Both the position numbers and the translations under genes were made by a program. A DNA stretch of 64,000 nucleotides from positions 26,764,826 to 26,828,825 of the forward strand of contig OY726561.1 of assembly GCA_963383645.1 (NCBI GenBank). The letters run 5' to 3'. The notes beneath the pieces were generated by a model. That model was not told where the DNA came from. It made no database searches and saw nothing but the letters and a program-made list of their open reading frames with translations. Positions 34,008 to 44,455 of the stretch are shown here, in pieces. The stretch's first letter is position 1, and every line of letters starts with the position of its first letter. The stretch is from Muscardinus avellanarius (lineage: Eukaryota; Chordata; Mammalia; Rodentia; Gliridae).

Positions 34008-36322
34008 AATAATTCATGTAATTTATCACATAAACAGAACCAAGGACAAATCACATGCTGAAAAAACATTTGACAAAATCCAACACCCATTTATGCTAAA
34101 AGCACTGCAAAGAATTGGAATAGAAAACACCTCAATCATAAAAACAATATATAACAGGCCTCACAACCAACAAATTAAATGGGGAAAAACTAAAAATTAG
34201 GGGAACAAGGGTGTCCATTATCACCACTTTACAATATAGTATTTGAAACTCCCACCAGAGTAGAAAAGGAACTCAAAGTAAGAAAAGAATTAAAACTACT
34301 TGCAGATGACATACTGTACTTATAAGACCAGAGAACTCAACCAAAGACTTATAGAACTGATCAATTCAGCATTGTCTGGATAGAAAATTGATCATAAATT
34401 TGAGGCTTTTCTGTATAGCAACTATAATTCTACTAAGAAATCCAGATAACACTTCCACTCAGGATACCCCACAAAAAATACTTAGGAATAAACCTAACCA
34501 AGGAGGTAAAAGACCTTTACAAATAAAAATTACAAAGCATTGAAAAAATCAAAAGACTTTAGATGGAATGATTATCCATGTTCTTGGATATTCTTCCAAA
34601 TGTGATACACAGAATTACCAAGGCCATTTCTCAGGTAGAAAAATCAGTTCTTAAATTCATTTTAAGAAAATCAAAACCCCAGAATAGCCAAAGTAGTCAG
34701 TAACAAGAACTATGCAGAAGCTGGGTGTGGTGGCACATGCTTGTAATCCCAGCATTTAAGAGGCTGAAACAAGAGGATTGCAGTTTGTAGACAGCCTCAG
34801 CTACTTAGGCCTTTTGCAACTCAGTGAGACCCTGTTCCAAAATTAAGAATAAAAAAATAGGGCTGAGGTGTAGCTTTGAGGTAGAATGCCCCTGGTTTCC
34901 ATCCACAGTACTGCATAAAAAAAAAAAAATTGCAGGCAGCATCACAATACCTGACTTTATACTATACTGCAGAGCCATATTAATAAAAACAGCATGGTAT
35001 TGACACCAAAAACAGCCACTTAGATCAGTGGAGCTGAATAGAAAACTTGGAAACAAGTTTGCATACTTAACAGCCAATTTACTTTTAACAATGGGGCCAA
35101 AAGCATACACTGGAAAAAAAAGATGGCTTTTTACCATAGGCAGAAAAATGGAAATAGACCCCAATTTCTCATCCTGCATGAGAGTCAATTCAAGATGGAT
35201 CATTAACTTGGAAATCAGACCAGAAACCTTGCAGCTCTTGAAGAGGGCTAGACACCTAAACACATAGGCATAGGTAAAAACTCTCTCAAGACCCCAAAGA
35301 CATAAACTAAAAGGCAGGATCAATATGTGGGATTACACTAAAGAGCTTCTGTACAGCAAAGGAAACTACCAAGAACCTCAAAAGATCTGACAGAAAATTT
35401 TTGCAAACTATTCCTCTAATAGAGGACTATTATCTAGAATATACAAATAACTCAAACTCACTAAGAAAACAACCCAATCAAAACAATGGGCAAGTGTATT
35501 TAACAGGCATTCATGAGAGATTAAAATGGCCAATACATCTATGAAAAATGTTCATTAGCAATCAGATACAAATAAAAGCTACCCTAACTCCAGTTATGAC
35601 AATCATTAAGAACTACACAATAAATGTTGAAGAGGGTGTAAAGAAGTGGGAACTCTAATATTTCTGGTGGGATTGTAAATTAGTGTATCCACTCTGGAAG
35701 ACAGTATGGAGGATCCTCAGAACAATGAATACAAACCTACCATATGTTCCAGCAATATCACTTCTGGGTATCTATCTACCCAAAAGAGTAAAAACCAAAC
35801 TATCAAACTAATGCACTTGTATCTATGATCATAGTCACACAATTCACTATCACCAAACTATGAAACCAGCCAAGATGTTCAATAGATAAATGGATTACAA
35901 AACTATCAGATATGTATATACAATGAAATTTTACTTGCCCATAAAGAACAAATTACATTATTTTCAGGGAAATGGATGAAACTGGAGAACATTATGCTAA
36001 GTGTGATTACTCAGTAACAAAAAGTAAAAAGTATGTTGTACCTAATATGTGGAAGCTAGAAAAAGGATCTTAAGAGAAACTCTAGGTGGAGAAGTCATAG
36101 ATAAGCAAATAAGGTGACCTGAGGATAGGAGGAAGAAAGAGGGAAATTTCCTAATGTACATGATGTACCTTCATAAACCTCTCAATCACTAAGCCAAACA
36201 GGAGTGAGGAAGAAATATTGAAGTGGAAATTGACAAAGGGCTAAATAAGTGTGTACATGTATACCTCTACCATTTTGTACCCCATTAAGATGATTACAAT
36301 GCACCAATAAAAAATTAAACTG
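34008..36322 (+). pseudogene. Old L1 ORF2 and 3'UTR (second part of the split L1)
   Basis: Continues the RT domain ([20 protein letters not shown], then [10 protein letters not shown]), runs through the C-terminal part (35640-36050) and ends with the 3'UTR phrase 'TTTTGTACCCCATTAAGATGATTACAATGCACCAATAAAAAATTAAA' in parts at about 36270-36322. Stops and frameshifts are abundant. A SINE sits at 34719-34932. Confidence 0.85.
34719..34932 (+). repeat. Dimeric B1/ID-type SINE
   Basis: 'AGCTGGGTGTGGTGGCACATGCTTGTAATCCCAGCATTTAAGAGGCTGA', 'CTCAGCTACTTAGGCC...CAACTCAGTGAGACCCTGTTCCAAAATTAAGAATAAAAAAATAGGGCTGAGG', ID-like end 'CATCCACAGTACTGC' and an A12 tail (each quoted in part). A clear example of the dimer layout. 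Confidence 0.85.
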
Positions 36323-36329
36323 CTATAAA

Positions 36330-37206
36330 GACTACAGAACTAAAACAGTTCAACTCAACTGAATGAAAAATCAAACAACCATAACTTTATCATGTATTTA
36401 ACTTTTTTAATTGGTGCATTGTAATCATCCTAATACAGTATAAAATGGTAGAGGTATACATGCACACAGCACTCATTTCTTGACCTACACTTATCCTTGT
36501 TTTGAAGCAAACATCAGACCCCAGCTTCACAAAACTGCAGCATGTATGCATACGTCATAAACAACTTCAGACAACTGAAACATTTATTATCCCTAGCAAC
36601 TGAATTCTTTAGCATCAATTTTTAGTCACACTTTAAATTCTTAAACTTCATAATTTTCCTATGATTCAAATCAGGACCCAAACAAGAGCCACACTTGAGA
36701 ATGGTCAACACAAGTGTCTTCCAAATGTTGTAGGGGGTTGTGATTTTTTTTCACCTGACCACACTTTCTCCCACATCTGAACCATATCCTATAGCTGTCT
36801 CATAACTACAGCTACCTGTTTCTCTATTTCTGTTGCCCTCTAGAAAGTTCTGTCTTACATTTTCTGAAAGGGACAAGCACTATGCACTGTTGAGTTTTCA
36901 TTTTTCCACTTCAGACTCTGTCTGGGAGCACAAATGTGGAAAGTCCTAAAATTCAGAAAAGGCTTTCCATCTGTAGGTGGCACTGAGGACCAGGGAGATG
37001 AGGAAAGTGCATCAGTTGCTGGGCACTAGCTTTGCAAGGTATGACTTTGAGTTGAAAGGGTGTGAATAATAGCTGAGTTTGTTCTGATCTCAACATTTCC
37101 TGCACTTCAGGCGCTTTTTCTCAAATTTCTTTCCTAGTTTATCTACAGCAGGGGCTTACCACTAAATGTCTTGGCCAATCCTGAAAGTACAATGATTTGG
37201 AATAAA
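36330..37206. other. Short gene-free stretch with an inverted L1 3' end
   Basis: 36395-36480 (TTTTTTAATTGGTGCATTGTAATCATCC) is the reverse complement of the L1 3'UTR terminus, so an L1 fragment lies here on the minus strand. The remainder, 36500-37206, shows no recognisable gene or repeat. Confidence 0.6.
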
Positions 37207-37212
37207 GAAACT

Positions 37213-37857
37213 TTCTGCACCTTCTTTCCAGTCTAAAATTGAGCAAGGCTCATCTTAGCAGGAATGCTGCATGGCAAACATTCCCTGGAATGGGCTCATG
37301 ATATCTCCTTCATATTAGGCATGGTTTTGGGGGAATTTTCTTGAAATTTGACTTGTTACCAAAAAGAAACTTGAGACTTGTGTTCTTAAAGGCCCCAAAT
37401 TGTTTAAAATAATTCAAGATTTACTCCCTGAACCTTTAACAGTTATGTATGGGTTGCGCTTAAATTTCCAAATGACTGATCTAAAAGACTCAGACAATAA
37501 CAAGCAGAACCAGCCTTAAAGGCAACTGATCCTCCCCAGGCTTTTCACAAGCAAATATTAACAATAAACCCAAAACAGCCAAGACAAGTTTTTCCCACCA
37601 TCATGAATTCTAAAAAGCCAGCACATTGAATCAGTGGTAGGCTATGGTAGAGTGGCTACTGAGCCCCCCCAGTAACACTACCCCCTTTCTGGTTGTAAAA
37701 TGGGTATGTGGGCAACAGCAGAATAGATGGGTACCCAGGCACAGCCTTGGGACATGGGAAAGTATGAAACATTTCTCTCCTTAGTAGTGCCTACTGATTA
37801 AAATACAATGATGTATATTAATCAGAGTATGATGCTTAGTATAAGATATTAATAAAG
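37213..37857 (+). repeat. ERV1 5' LTR, truncated
   Basis: Aligns with the first two-thirds of the 3' LTR at 42349-43314 and is preceded by the target duplication GAAACT (37207-37212). Its first bases have mutated from TGCCACACC to TTCTGCACC. After AGTATAAGATATTAATA the match stops, and retroviral gag nucleocapsid-like sequence begins. The LTR promoter end, the primer-binding site and the first half of gag were therefore removed by one deletion. Confidence 0.85.
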
Positions 37858-37879
37858 AATGCTCCCTCTGAAATTCCAA

Positions 37880-38935
37880 TGCTGCTCAAAATCCCCAGCA
37901 ACCTTGCACTTTATGTCCTAGATGCAAAAAAGTATTTCATTGGCAAAGGGAGTATTGCTCTAAATTTTTCCAAGGACAGCACTCTGGTTCCACCATTCAT
38001 GCCATCTTCTGCCCAGTGCAAAAAATGGGATGAGGGTCCCTCCCCAGGCCCAACGACACAATCATGGGGACACTCTCAAGCCCCACCACAAGGTTATCTC
38101 GCAACACAGTTGCCGACCTGGCCAGAGCCACTCCAGGAAGTGCAGGGTTAGATCTTATTGCCACTCAACATGCTATACTCACTTCTGACTCAGTTTGAGT
38201 TAATGCCTACTGGAGTCTTAAGACAATTCAGATTTGGCCTGATCGATGTATCGCTCAACTTTTGCTGCTTCCTTATTATAAAGGACCTAATACAATGACA
38301 AAACAATATGGAGGAGACCAGGGCTTTGGCTCTACCAATTATGTAGCATGGGTAGAAAAAATCAAAACTCAGACCCATGTAAACATCTTCATAGGAGTGT
38401 CTTTCATGGGGTTATTAGACACTGGAGCAGATATATTCTGCATTGCTTGGAAAGATTGGCCTTCATACTGGCCCACTGTCAAAACCCCTTCAACTCTGGT
38501 AGGATTAGGTATGGCTCCCAGTGTTGCTAAAAGTTCTATCTTACATTGACAGACAGAAAATTTAAAGGGTACTTATCAGCCTTATGTTATCCCTGCTTTA
38601 CCTTTTACCCTTTGGAGAAGAGACATACTAGCTCAGATGAATTTGGTCCTTACTGATGAGCTTCCCTCACCTTTTCTGTAGGAGCCATTGCAATTAAACA
38701 GGTGATTCCGATAACCTGAAAAAGTGACAACCCCATATGGGTAGAGCAATGGCCCCTAACCAAAGAAAAGTTGGCAGCCACCAGCCAACTAATACAAGAA
38801 CAACTATTGGCAGAACATATTGAAGAAAGTAATACCCCATGGAGTACTCCCATATTTTTCATAAAGAAAACAGAAAATTGGAGGTTACTACAAGATCACA
38901 GAGCTATAAATAAAATTATGGAAACAATGTGAGCA
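37880..38935 (+). pseudogene. ERV1 gag(NC)-dUTPase-protease-RT remnant
   Basis: A zinc-knuckle relic (CPRCKKVFHWQRE, last Cys replaced by Tyr) lies near 37917-37965. A shortened dUTPase-like part follows at 38100-38290. The aspartic protease is next, with its active site LLDTGAD at about 38413-38433 in an open stretch at 38262-38549. The beginning of reverse transcriptase is at 38700-38930 ([23 protein letters not shown]). Frameshifts separate the parts. RT then joins directly to env-like sequence, so the rest of pol is deleted. Layout and dUTPase place it among class II (betaretrovirus-like) ERVs. Confidence 0.85.
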
Positions 38936-39655
38936 TTACAGCCTGATCTTCCTTTCCCTGTGGCTGTTCCAAAGGGATATCATGGTTTAGTAATTTCAAT
39001 ATTTTCTAAAAGGCTCAAACACATTAATTTGATTGGTCTGTTTTTTCTCCTGATGATAATTATGGCACATACTTAAAATCTAATACAAATTTAATTTTTA
39101 ATCTACCCATGATTTCTTATGTTCATATGTGGTTTACACCAGGATGGGTAGCTCCTATATTTAAGAGTGAGTCTCCCCATACTCAAGATACCTATTTTTA
39201 TGATTTATTACTGGCAGTCACTAATATGGTATTTCTTACTCGCCCTGGACAAAATCCTCTGAGGTATGCTGTTAGAGCATGTGTCAACGCACCACATGCT
39301 ATTTTAATAAATCTTCTGATTTGCAGATCATAAAAAACAATTCTATATATTTTATACATTATCCATCTTGCCTATTAACTAATTGTATTAATTCTTCTTT
39401 ACCTAAACATTGTTATATTTTATTAGTGCATCAACCTTGTTATTTTACCTGTACAATTAGAAAATGATATTTAAAAAATTAATGAGGACAAAGCATTTTG
39501 TTAAATGAATTTTAGAGATAACTGCTCTTATTTCCATTATCACCTCTTTATCTTTTTCCACTACCGCCCTGGTACAAAATATTTATACTGCTGATCATGT
39601 TAATAATCTATCCCATTGTTTCTCGTGCATTGGCTACCCAAGAACAAATTGATAA
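38936..39655 (+). pseudogene. ERV1 env remnant, surface and transmembrane parts
   Basis: Env mediates entry in a live virus. Here it is a multiply stopped relic. The region 39100-39330 is env surface-like (WVAPIFKSESP). The stretch 39510-39600 carries a hydrophobic Ile/Ser/Thr-rich run followed by ALVQNIYTADHVNNLS, which resembles the start of a betaretroviral transmembrane subunit. The gene continues after the nested SINE at 41907-42330. Confidence 0.65.
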
Positions 39656-39824
39656 AAAATAGATACTAGCCAGGCGTGGTGGCGCACACTTGTAATCCCT
39701 GCGCTTGGGAGACTGAGACAGGAGCATCGCACAGGCTCGAAGCCAGCCTCAGCTACTTAGTGAGGCTTTCAGCAACTTAGTGAGACCCTGATTCCAAATA
39801 AAATATAAAAAAGGTCTGGGAGTA

Positions 39825-41820
39825 AGAGGCCGAATGCTACCACCATGCACCCTCGAGAATGTGGGACAATTGGTTGGGTGAAGAGGGTGCTCGGATTGGA
39901 GCCTGCCAAGGGGTGATGCTGGAGACGAACACAGCAAAGCTGAGATTGGAGCCTGCCGTGAGGCAAGGCCAGTGCTGGAGCCTCTGAGGTCGGGACCGGA
40001 GCCTGCTGAGGGGTTAGACTGGTGCTGGGGTTAGTGAGGCCAGGATTGGAGATTGCTGTGAGGCAAAACCGATGCTGGGGCCTTCGAGGCAGCGACCAGA
40101 GCCTGCCAAGAGGTTAGGCCGGTGCTAGGGCTAATGGTCGACATCGGAGCCTGCCATGAGGCAAGGCCACTACTGGGCCCTCCGAGGCTGAGATTGGAGC
40201 CTGCTGAGAGTTTAGGCCAATGCTGGGGCAAGTGAGGCAGGGATTGGAGCCTGCCATGAGGCAAGGCTGGTGCTGGGGCCTTCAAGGCCAGGTCAGAGCC
40301 TGCCGAGGGGTTAGGCTGTTGCCGGGGCCAGCAAGGCTGGGATCGGAGCCTGCCGTGAGGCAAGGCTGGTGCTGGGGCCTCAGAGGCCGGGATAAGAGCC
40401 TGCCAAGGGGTTAGGCCAGTGCCGGGGCCAATGGCCAGCATCGAAGCCTGCCGTGAGGCAAGGCCACTACTGGGGCCTCTGAGGCTGGGATTGGAGCCTG
40501 CCAAGGGGTTAGGCTGATGCTGGGGCCAGTGGCCAGCATCGGAGCCTGCCTTGAGGGAAGGCTAGTGCTGGGGCCTCCGAGGCCAGGATCAGAGCCTGCC
40601 GAGGGGTTAGGCCGGTGCCGGGGCCAATGGCCAGCATTGGAGCCTTCCTTCATGCAAGGCTGCTACTGAGGCCTCCGAGGCCAGGAGCGGAGCCTGCCGA
40701 GGGGTTAGACTGGTGCTGGGGTCAGTGAGGCTGGCATCGGAGCCTGCTGTGAGGCAAGGCCGGTGCTGGGGCCTCCGAGGCTCGGATTGGAGCCTGCCGA
40801 GGGGTTAGGCCGGTGCCAGTGCCAGCATGGCAGGATTGGAGCTCACCATGAGGCAAGGCTGCTGCTGGGGCCTCCAAGGCTGGGATCGGAGCCTGCTGAG
40901 GGGTTAAGCCAGTGCTGGGGCCAGTGAGGCTGGCATCGGAGCCTTCTGTGAGGCAAGGCCAGTGCTGGGGCCTCTTAGGCCACGATAAGAGCCTGCCGAG
41001 GGGTTAGGCCAGTGCCGGGGCCAATGGCTGGCATGGAAGCCTGCCATGAGGCAAGGCTGCTACTGGGGCCTCCAAGGCTGGAATCGGAGCCTGCCAAGGG
41101 GTTAGGCTGGTGCTCGGGCCAGCAAGGCTGGGATCGGAGCTCACCGTGAGGCAAGGCCAGTGCTGGGGTCTCCGAGGTCCCAAATCAGAGCCTGCCAAGG
41201 GGTTAGGCCGGTGCCAGGGCCAATGGCCAGCATCGGAACCTGCCGTGAGGCAAGGCCGCTACTGGGGCCTCCGAGACTGGGACCAGAGCCAGCTGAGGGT
41301 TTAGGCTGGTGTCGGGGCCAGCAAGACCAGAATCAGGGCCTCCCATGAGGCAAGGCCGCTGCTTGAGCCAGGGAGGTCTGGATCAGTCCACCGGATAGCC
41401 AGGCCACTACTGGGGCTGTCAAGTGTGGAATAGGTACTTGCAACGCGGCATGCACAGAGAAATATCACAGAAAATAAAAATCAGATGCTTCCCCTAATCA
41501 GCAAAAACTAGGAGGAAAGGGGCAACAGGAAGAGGTCGAGCTATAGAAAGGGCCCTATAGTGAAGCAACTAAGGTGACCAATCAGAGGGTATGGAATAGG
41601 GGAGGATGGAGCCTCTTTAAAATGCAGGAGATACATAAACAAATGTATCAAAGTTAATCACCAAACAAGCATGGAATCGAGGGAAGGGGAGGGAATGGGA
41701 TGGGGGCTGGATGAGGGCTAATTGGATAATGTGTGCTTGTATATCCTCTCAAGTCTTGTATTCCAACGTGATGTATGATTACAATGCATTAATAAAAAAA
41801 AAAATTTAAAGTGAAATAAA
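39825..41820 (+). mobile_element. Composite retroelement: leader + GC-rich VNTR + L1 3' end
   Basis: A 1,996-bp insertion bounded by an exact 11-bp target duplication GTCTGGGAGTA (39814-39824 and 41821-41831) inside one SINE. From 5' to 3' it has: a leader of about 65 bp (39825-39890, AGAGGCCGAATGCTACCACC); about 1.5 kb of a 48-50 bp GC-rich tandem repeat; a short linker (41430-41457, with GCAACGCGGCATGC); an L1 3'UTR (about 41458-41800, with GGGGAGGGAATGGGATGGGG and ending ACAATGCATTAATAAAAAAA); and an A-rich tail. A target duplication plus A tail implies L1-type retroposition of one RNA holding all parts. It has no coding capacity of its own. Alternative: an L1 whose 5'UTR contains the VNTR and whose ORFs were spliced out or deleted. 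Confidence 0.8.
39890..41430 (+). repeat. VNTR of alternating 50-bp A and B monomers
   Basis: Type A reads roughly GGAGCCTGCCGTGAGGCAAG then GCCGGTGCTGGGGCCTCCGA and GGCTGGGATC. Type B reads GGAGCCTGCCGAGGGGTTAG then GCCGGTGCCGGGGCCAGTGA and GGCTGGCATC. A 48-bp variant B' ends CCAATGGCCAGCATC. A and B alternate almost without exception, giving a 98-100 bp higher-order unit and about 15 A/B pairs. The array is far more GC-rich than its surroundings. Long minus-strand open frames inside it are by-products of the repeat, not genes. Confidence 0.9.
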
Positions 41821-41870
41821 GTCTGGGAGTATAGACCGGAGGTAAAAAGTCTCTGGGTTTCACCCCAGTA

Positions 41871-41906
<36 letters not shown>

Positions 41907-41911
<5 letters not shown>

Positions 41912-42348
41912 TAGATAGAAAAATTAAGTAATCAAATTCAAAACATTAAGATCCAATTAACAACTAGATGGAATGCTAGTTTTAAATGGATATGCGTAAC
42001 TCCTTTGCCCCATAATACTTTGCATTCATGGTCCCAAATACAAGCACATTTATCAAATTTTAAAGTGATTTGGCTCCTAATATTCAATTGCTTCAAAGTC
42101 GGATTCAAGATACTAGACAGGCTCATTTAAAAGTTGGCTCTATGGTTTCATTAGCAGATAATGTTTTTGCTACAATAAAAAATACCATTTTCACCAATCC
42201 TTCATAGTCTTATTTAATTAATGCTGGCATAAGATTATTCATATTCTTTGTGTTCTCTTTCAAGTCATCCTCCAAATAATTTGAAATCTGTCAAAGAAGT
42301 CTCCATTCGAGTTGAAGCTTTAAAATTAAAAAATAAAAAAGGGGGAAA
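41907..42348 (+). pseudogene. ERV1 env 3' end and polypurine tract
   Basis: Env transmembrane-subunit sequence resumes after the SINE, with stops, and runs to about 42330. AATAAAAAAGGGGGAAA at 42332-42348 is the polypurine tract that primes plus-strand DNA, directly before the 3' LTR. Confidence 0.75.
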
Positions 42349-43314
42349 TGCCACACCTTCTTCCACAGGCTCATTTTAGCAGGAATACTACATGGCAAAC
42401 ATTCCCTGGAATGGGCACCTGACATCTCCTTCTGGGGCATAGTATTAGGCATGGGTATTTGAAGATTTTTTTAAAATTGGCCTTCTTACCAAAAATACAC
42501 TTGAGACTTGTTATTAATGGCCCAAAATTGTTTAAAATAATTCAAGATTTACTCCCTGAAGCTTTAACATTTATGTATGGGTTGCGCTTAAATTTCCAAA
42601 TGACCAATCTTACAAGAATTCTATAAAGACTCAGAAAATAACAACCAGAACAAGCCTTAAAGGCAACCGATCCTCCCCAGGATTTCCCCAAGCAAATCCT
42701 AACAATAAACCTAAAACAGAACCAAGACAAGTTTTTCCCACCATCATGAATTCTAAAAAGCCAGCATATTTAATCAGAGGTGTAGGCTATGGTAGAGTGG
42801 CTACTGCCCCCCCTCCCCCAGTGACCCTACCGTCTTTTTGGTTGTACACTGGGTACATGGACAGCAGCAGAATAGATGGGTACCCAGGCACAGCCTTGGA
42901 ACATGGGGAAGTATGAAACATTCCTCTCCTTAGTAGTGCCTATTGATTTAAAAAAATGATGTATATTAATCAGATGATGATGCTTAGTATAAGATAATAT
43001 CTTGATATATTAGTAGTTAATAATTAGCTTCTGATCTTTTCCATGGTTGCTTGTAAGAGGAAATGTTCCCTTGAAAAAGAAACTGGCCATCTGTCACCTT
43101 GCCTTGATGTATTAGTTCTTTGTATATTTACTGATGTATTCTGGGAAAAAATTGAGTAGAATGTATCAAAAGTATAAAATGCTTGCTAAAACTGAAAGTA
43201 AAGAGACCAGCTTCACTCTCCATTGCGTCTGTGTGCTATTTCTCCACCATACTTTGCCAACTCCTCACCCCACAGCTCATTGACCCCTGACTTTGCTAGG
43301 GCTGGACCCTGGCA
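42349..43314 (+). repeat. ERV1 3' LTR, complete
   Basis: A 966-bp LTR from TGCCACACC after the polypurine tract to GGACCCTGGCA. It is followed by GAAACT (43315-43320), the exact copy of the hexamer before the 5' LTR. A TATAAAA box lies at 43173-43179. The region after it (CCAGCTTCACTCTCCATTGC) is the likely R/U5. The same LTR family occurs at 1-689 and 63193-64000. Confidence 0.9.
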
Positions 43315-43503
43315 GAAACTGCTTGTGGGGTTCGAGGAAAGGCTCAATCTCTTATGATACTGAGGTGGTTGAGCACCTGAAAATTAGGTCTCAGGTCAGC
43401 AATTTATCACCATGACAAAGGCATCCATACATATGTGCCATCTTGATCAGGAGATCTTAGGGTAACAGTGGGAGAGAAGAGTAGCTAAAGTTGGTAAAAT
43501 ATG

Positions 43504-43660
43504 AGCCTGGTGTCCTGGTACATACCTGTAATCTCAGTATGTGAGAGGCTGAGTCAGGAGGATTGCATGTTGAAGGCCAGTCCCAGAAACTAAGTCACTG
43601 TTTCAAAATAAGTAAGAGTGCTTACAGTAAAGCTCAGAGTACCACACACACAAAGTAGCA
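43504..43660 (+). repeat. Old dimeric SINE (copy B)
   Basis: Partner of 879-1025, starting 'GCCTGGTGTCCTGGTACATACC'-like and ending AGTACCACACACACAAAG. Confidence 0.68.
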
Positions 43661-44240
43661 TAAATAGCCATGACAACTGTCTGAAAATGTCCCACTTATG
43701 GGGCATCCTTAGAGACTTCACTGCTGCAGAGATTCTGAGACACTGCTGAGCTGCTCTACTATTAAAGCTCTCTGAAAGATTGTTGCATCAGCATGTCTGG
43801 ATTGGAGGTGTATCTACTTGTAGAATACAGTTGTTCACGGTGGTCACCTAATCTCCATTGTAAATCATAAACTTACAGACCAAAAAAACATCTCCATGAA
43901 AATGCCTGTGTGACTCTTCGGGGCTGGTTAGTGAGGAACTTCTTGGCATTAGGACTCCAAGACACAGGGTAGATAGATTTTCCATGTACTGTCTACCACA
44001 GTCCTGATACTCATGGCTTCTCAGACAGTGAAGAAACTGAAGATACCTTGTCTCATACCTGGGGGTTTTGTACCCCCTTTTTGAACAAGTATTAGCTTCA
44101 GAGAAGCTCTAAAAGAAACCTCAAAAGGGAAAAATATGGATGACATATTTCAAAAAATCCCACCTGGCAGAGTGAATTTCTGGTTAATGGCCAGGGAGTA
44201 TATGGTGTGTGCATGTAGATCATAAGATGGAAAATTTAGG

Positions 44241-44455
44241 CCAGGTGTGGTAGTAGTTACCTGTAATGCTAGTACTTGGGAGGCTAAGATGGATTACAAG
44301 CTCGAGGTCAGCCTCAGCAACTTAGCCCTTTGGACTTAGCCATTGGACTCAGCAACAGTGAGACCCTGTCTCAAAAATAAAGTAGAGCTATGAGTGTGGC
44401 TCAGAAGTAAAACAAGAGTTTAGTCCCCAGTCTTACCAAAAAAAAAAAAAAAAAG
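44241..44455 (+). repeat. Dimeric SINE (copy B)
   Basis: Partner of 1602-1790, with a better preserved middle (GAGACCCTGTCTCAAAAATA) and an A18 tail at 44437-44454. Confidence 0.75.

Larger units (their letters stand above)
39666..41906 (+). mobile_element. SINE nested in ERV1 env, itself split by a composite element
   Basis: The left part (39666-39824) is 'AGCCAGGCGTGGTGGCGCAC' onwards to 'GGTCTGGGAGTA'. The right part (41821-41875) is 'GTCTGGGAGTATAGACCGGAGG' onwards to 'CCCCAGTACCACAC', then (CA)18. Env sequence resumes at once after it. The flanks AAAAAATAGATA (left) and AAAATTAGATA (right) form an imperfect target duplication. So the order of events is ERV1, then SINE, then composite. 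Confidence 0.82.

Noticed and set aside
34805..35323. 172-codon minus-strand open frame
   Set aside because: It is antisense to L1 ORF2 and a SINE and has no domain. It is a shadow of those repeats.
40031..40653. Long minus-strand open frames rich in Pro, Ala and Ser (157 and 80 codons)
   Set aside because: They lie wholly inside the GC-rich VNTR. The period of about 100 bp is not a multiple of three, and no start context or domain is present. They are repeat by-products.
39890..41430. CRISPR-like or centromeric satellite reading of the 50-bp repeats
   Set aside because: There are no unique spacers, and the array is bounded by one retroposition target duplication inside a SINE. It is part of a mobile element, in a mammalian genome.
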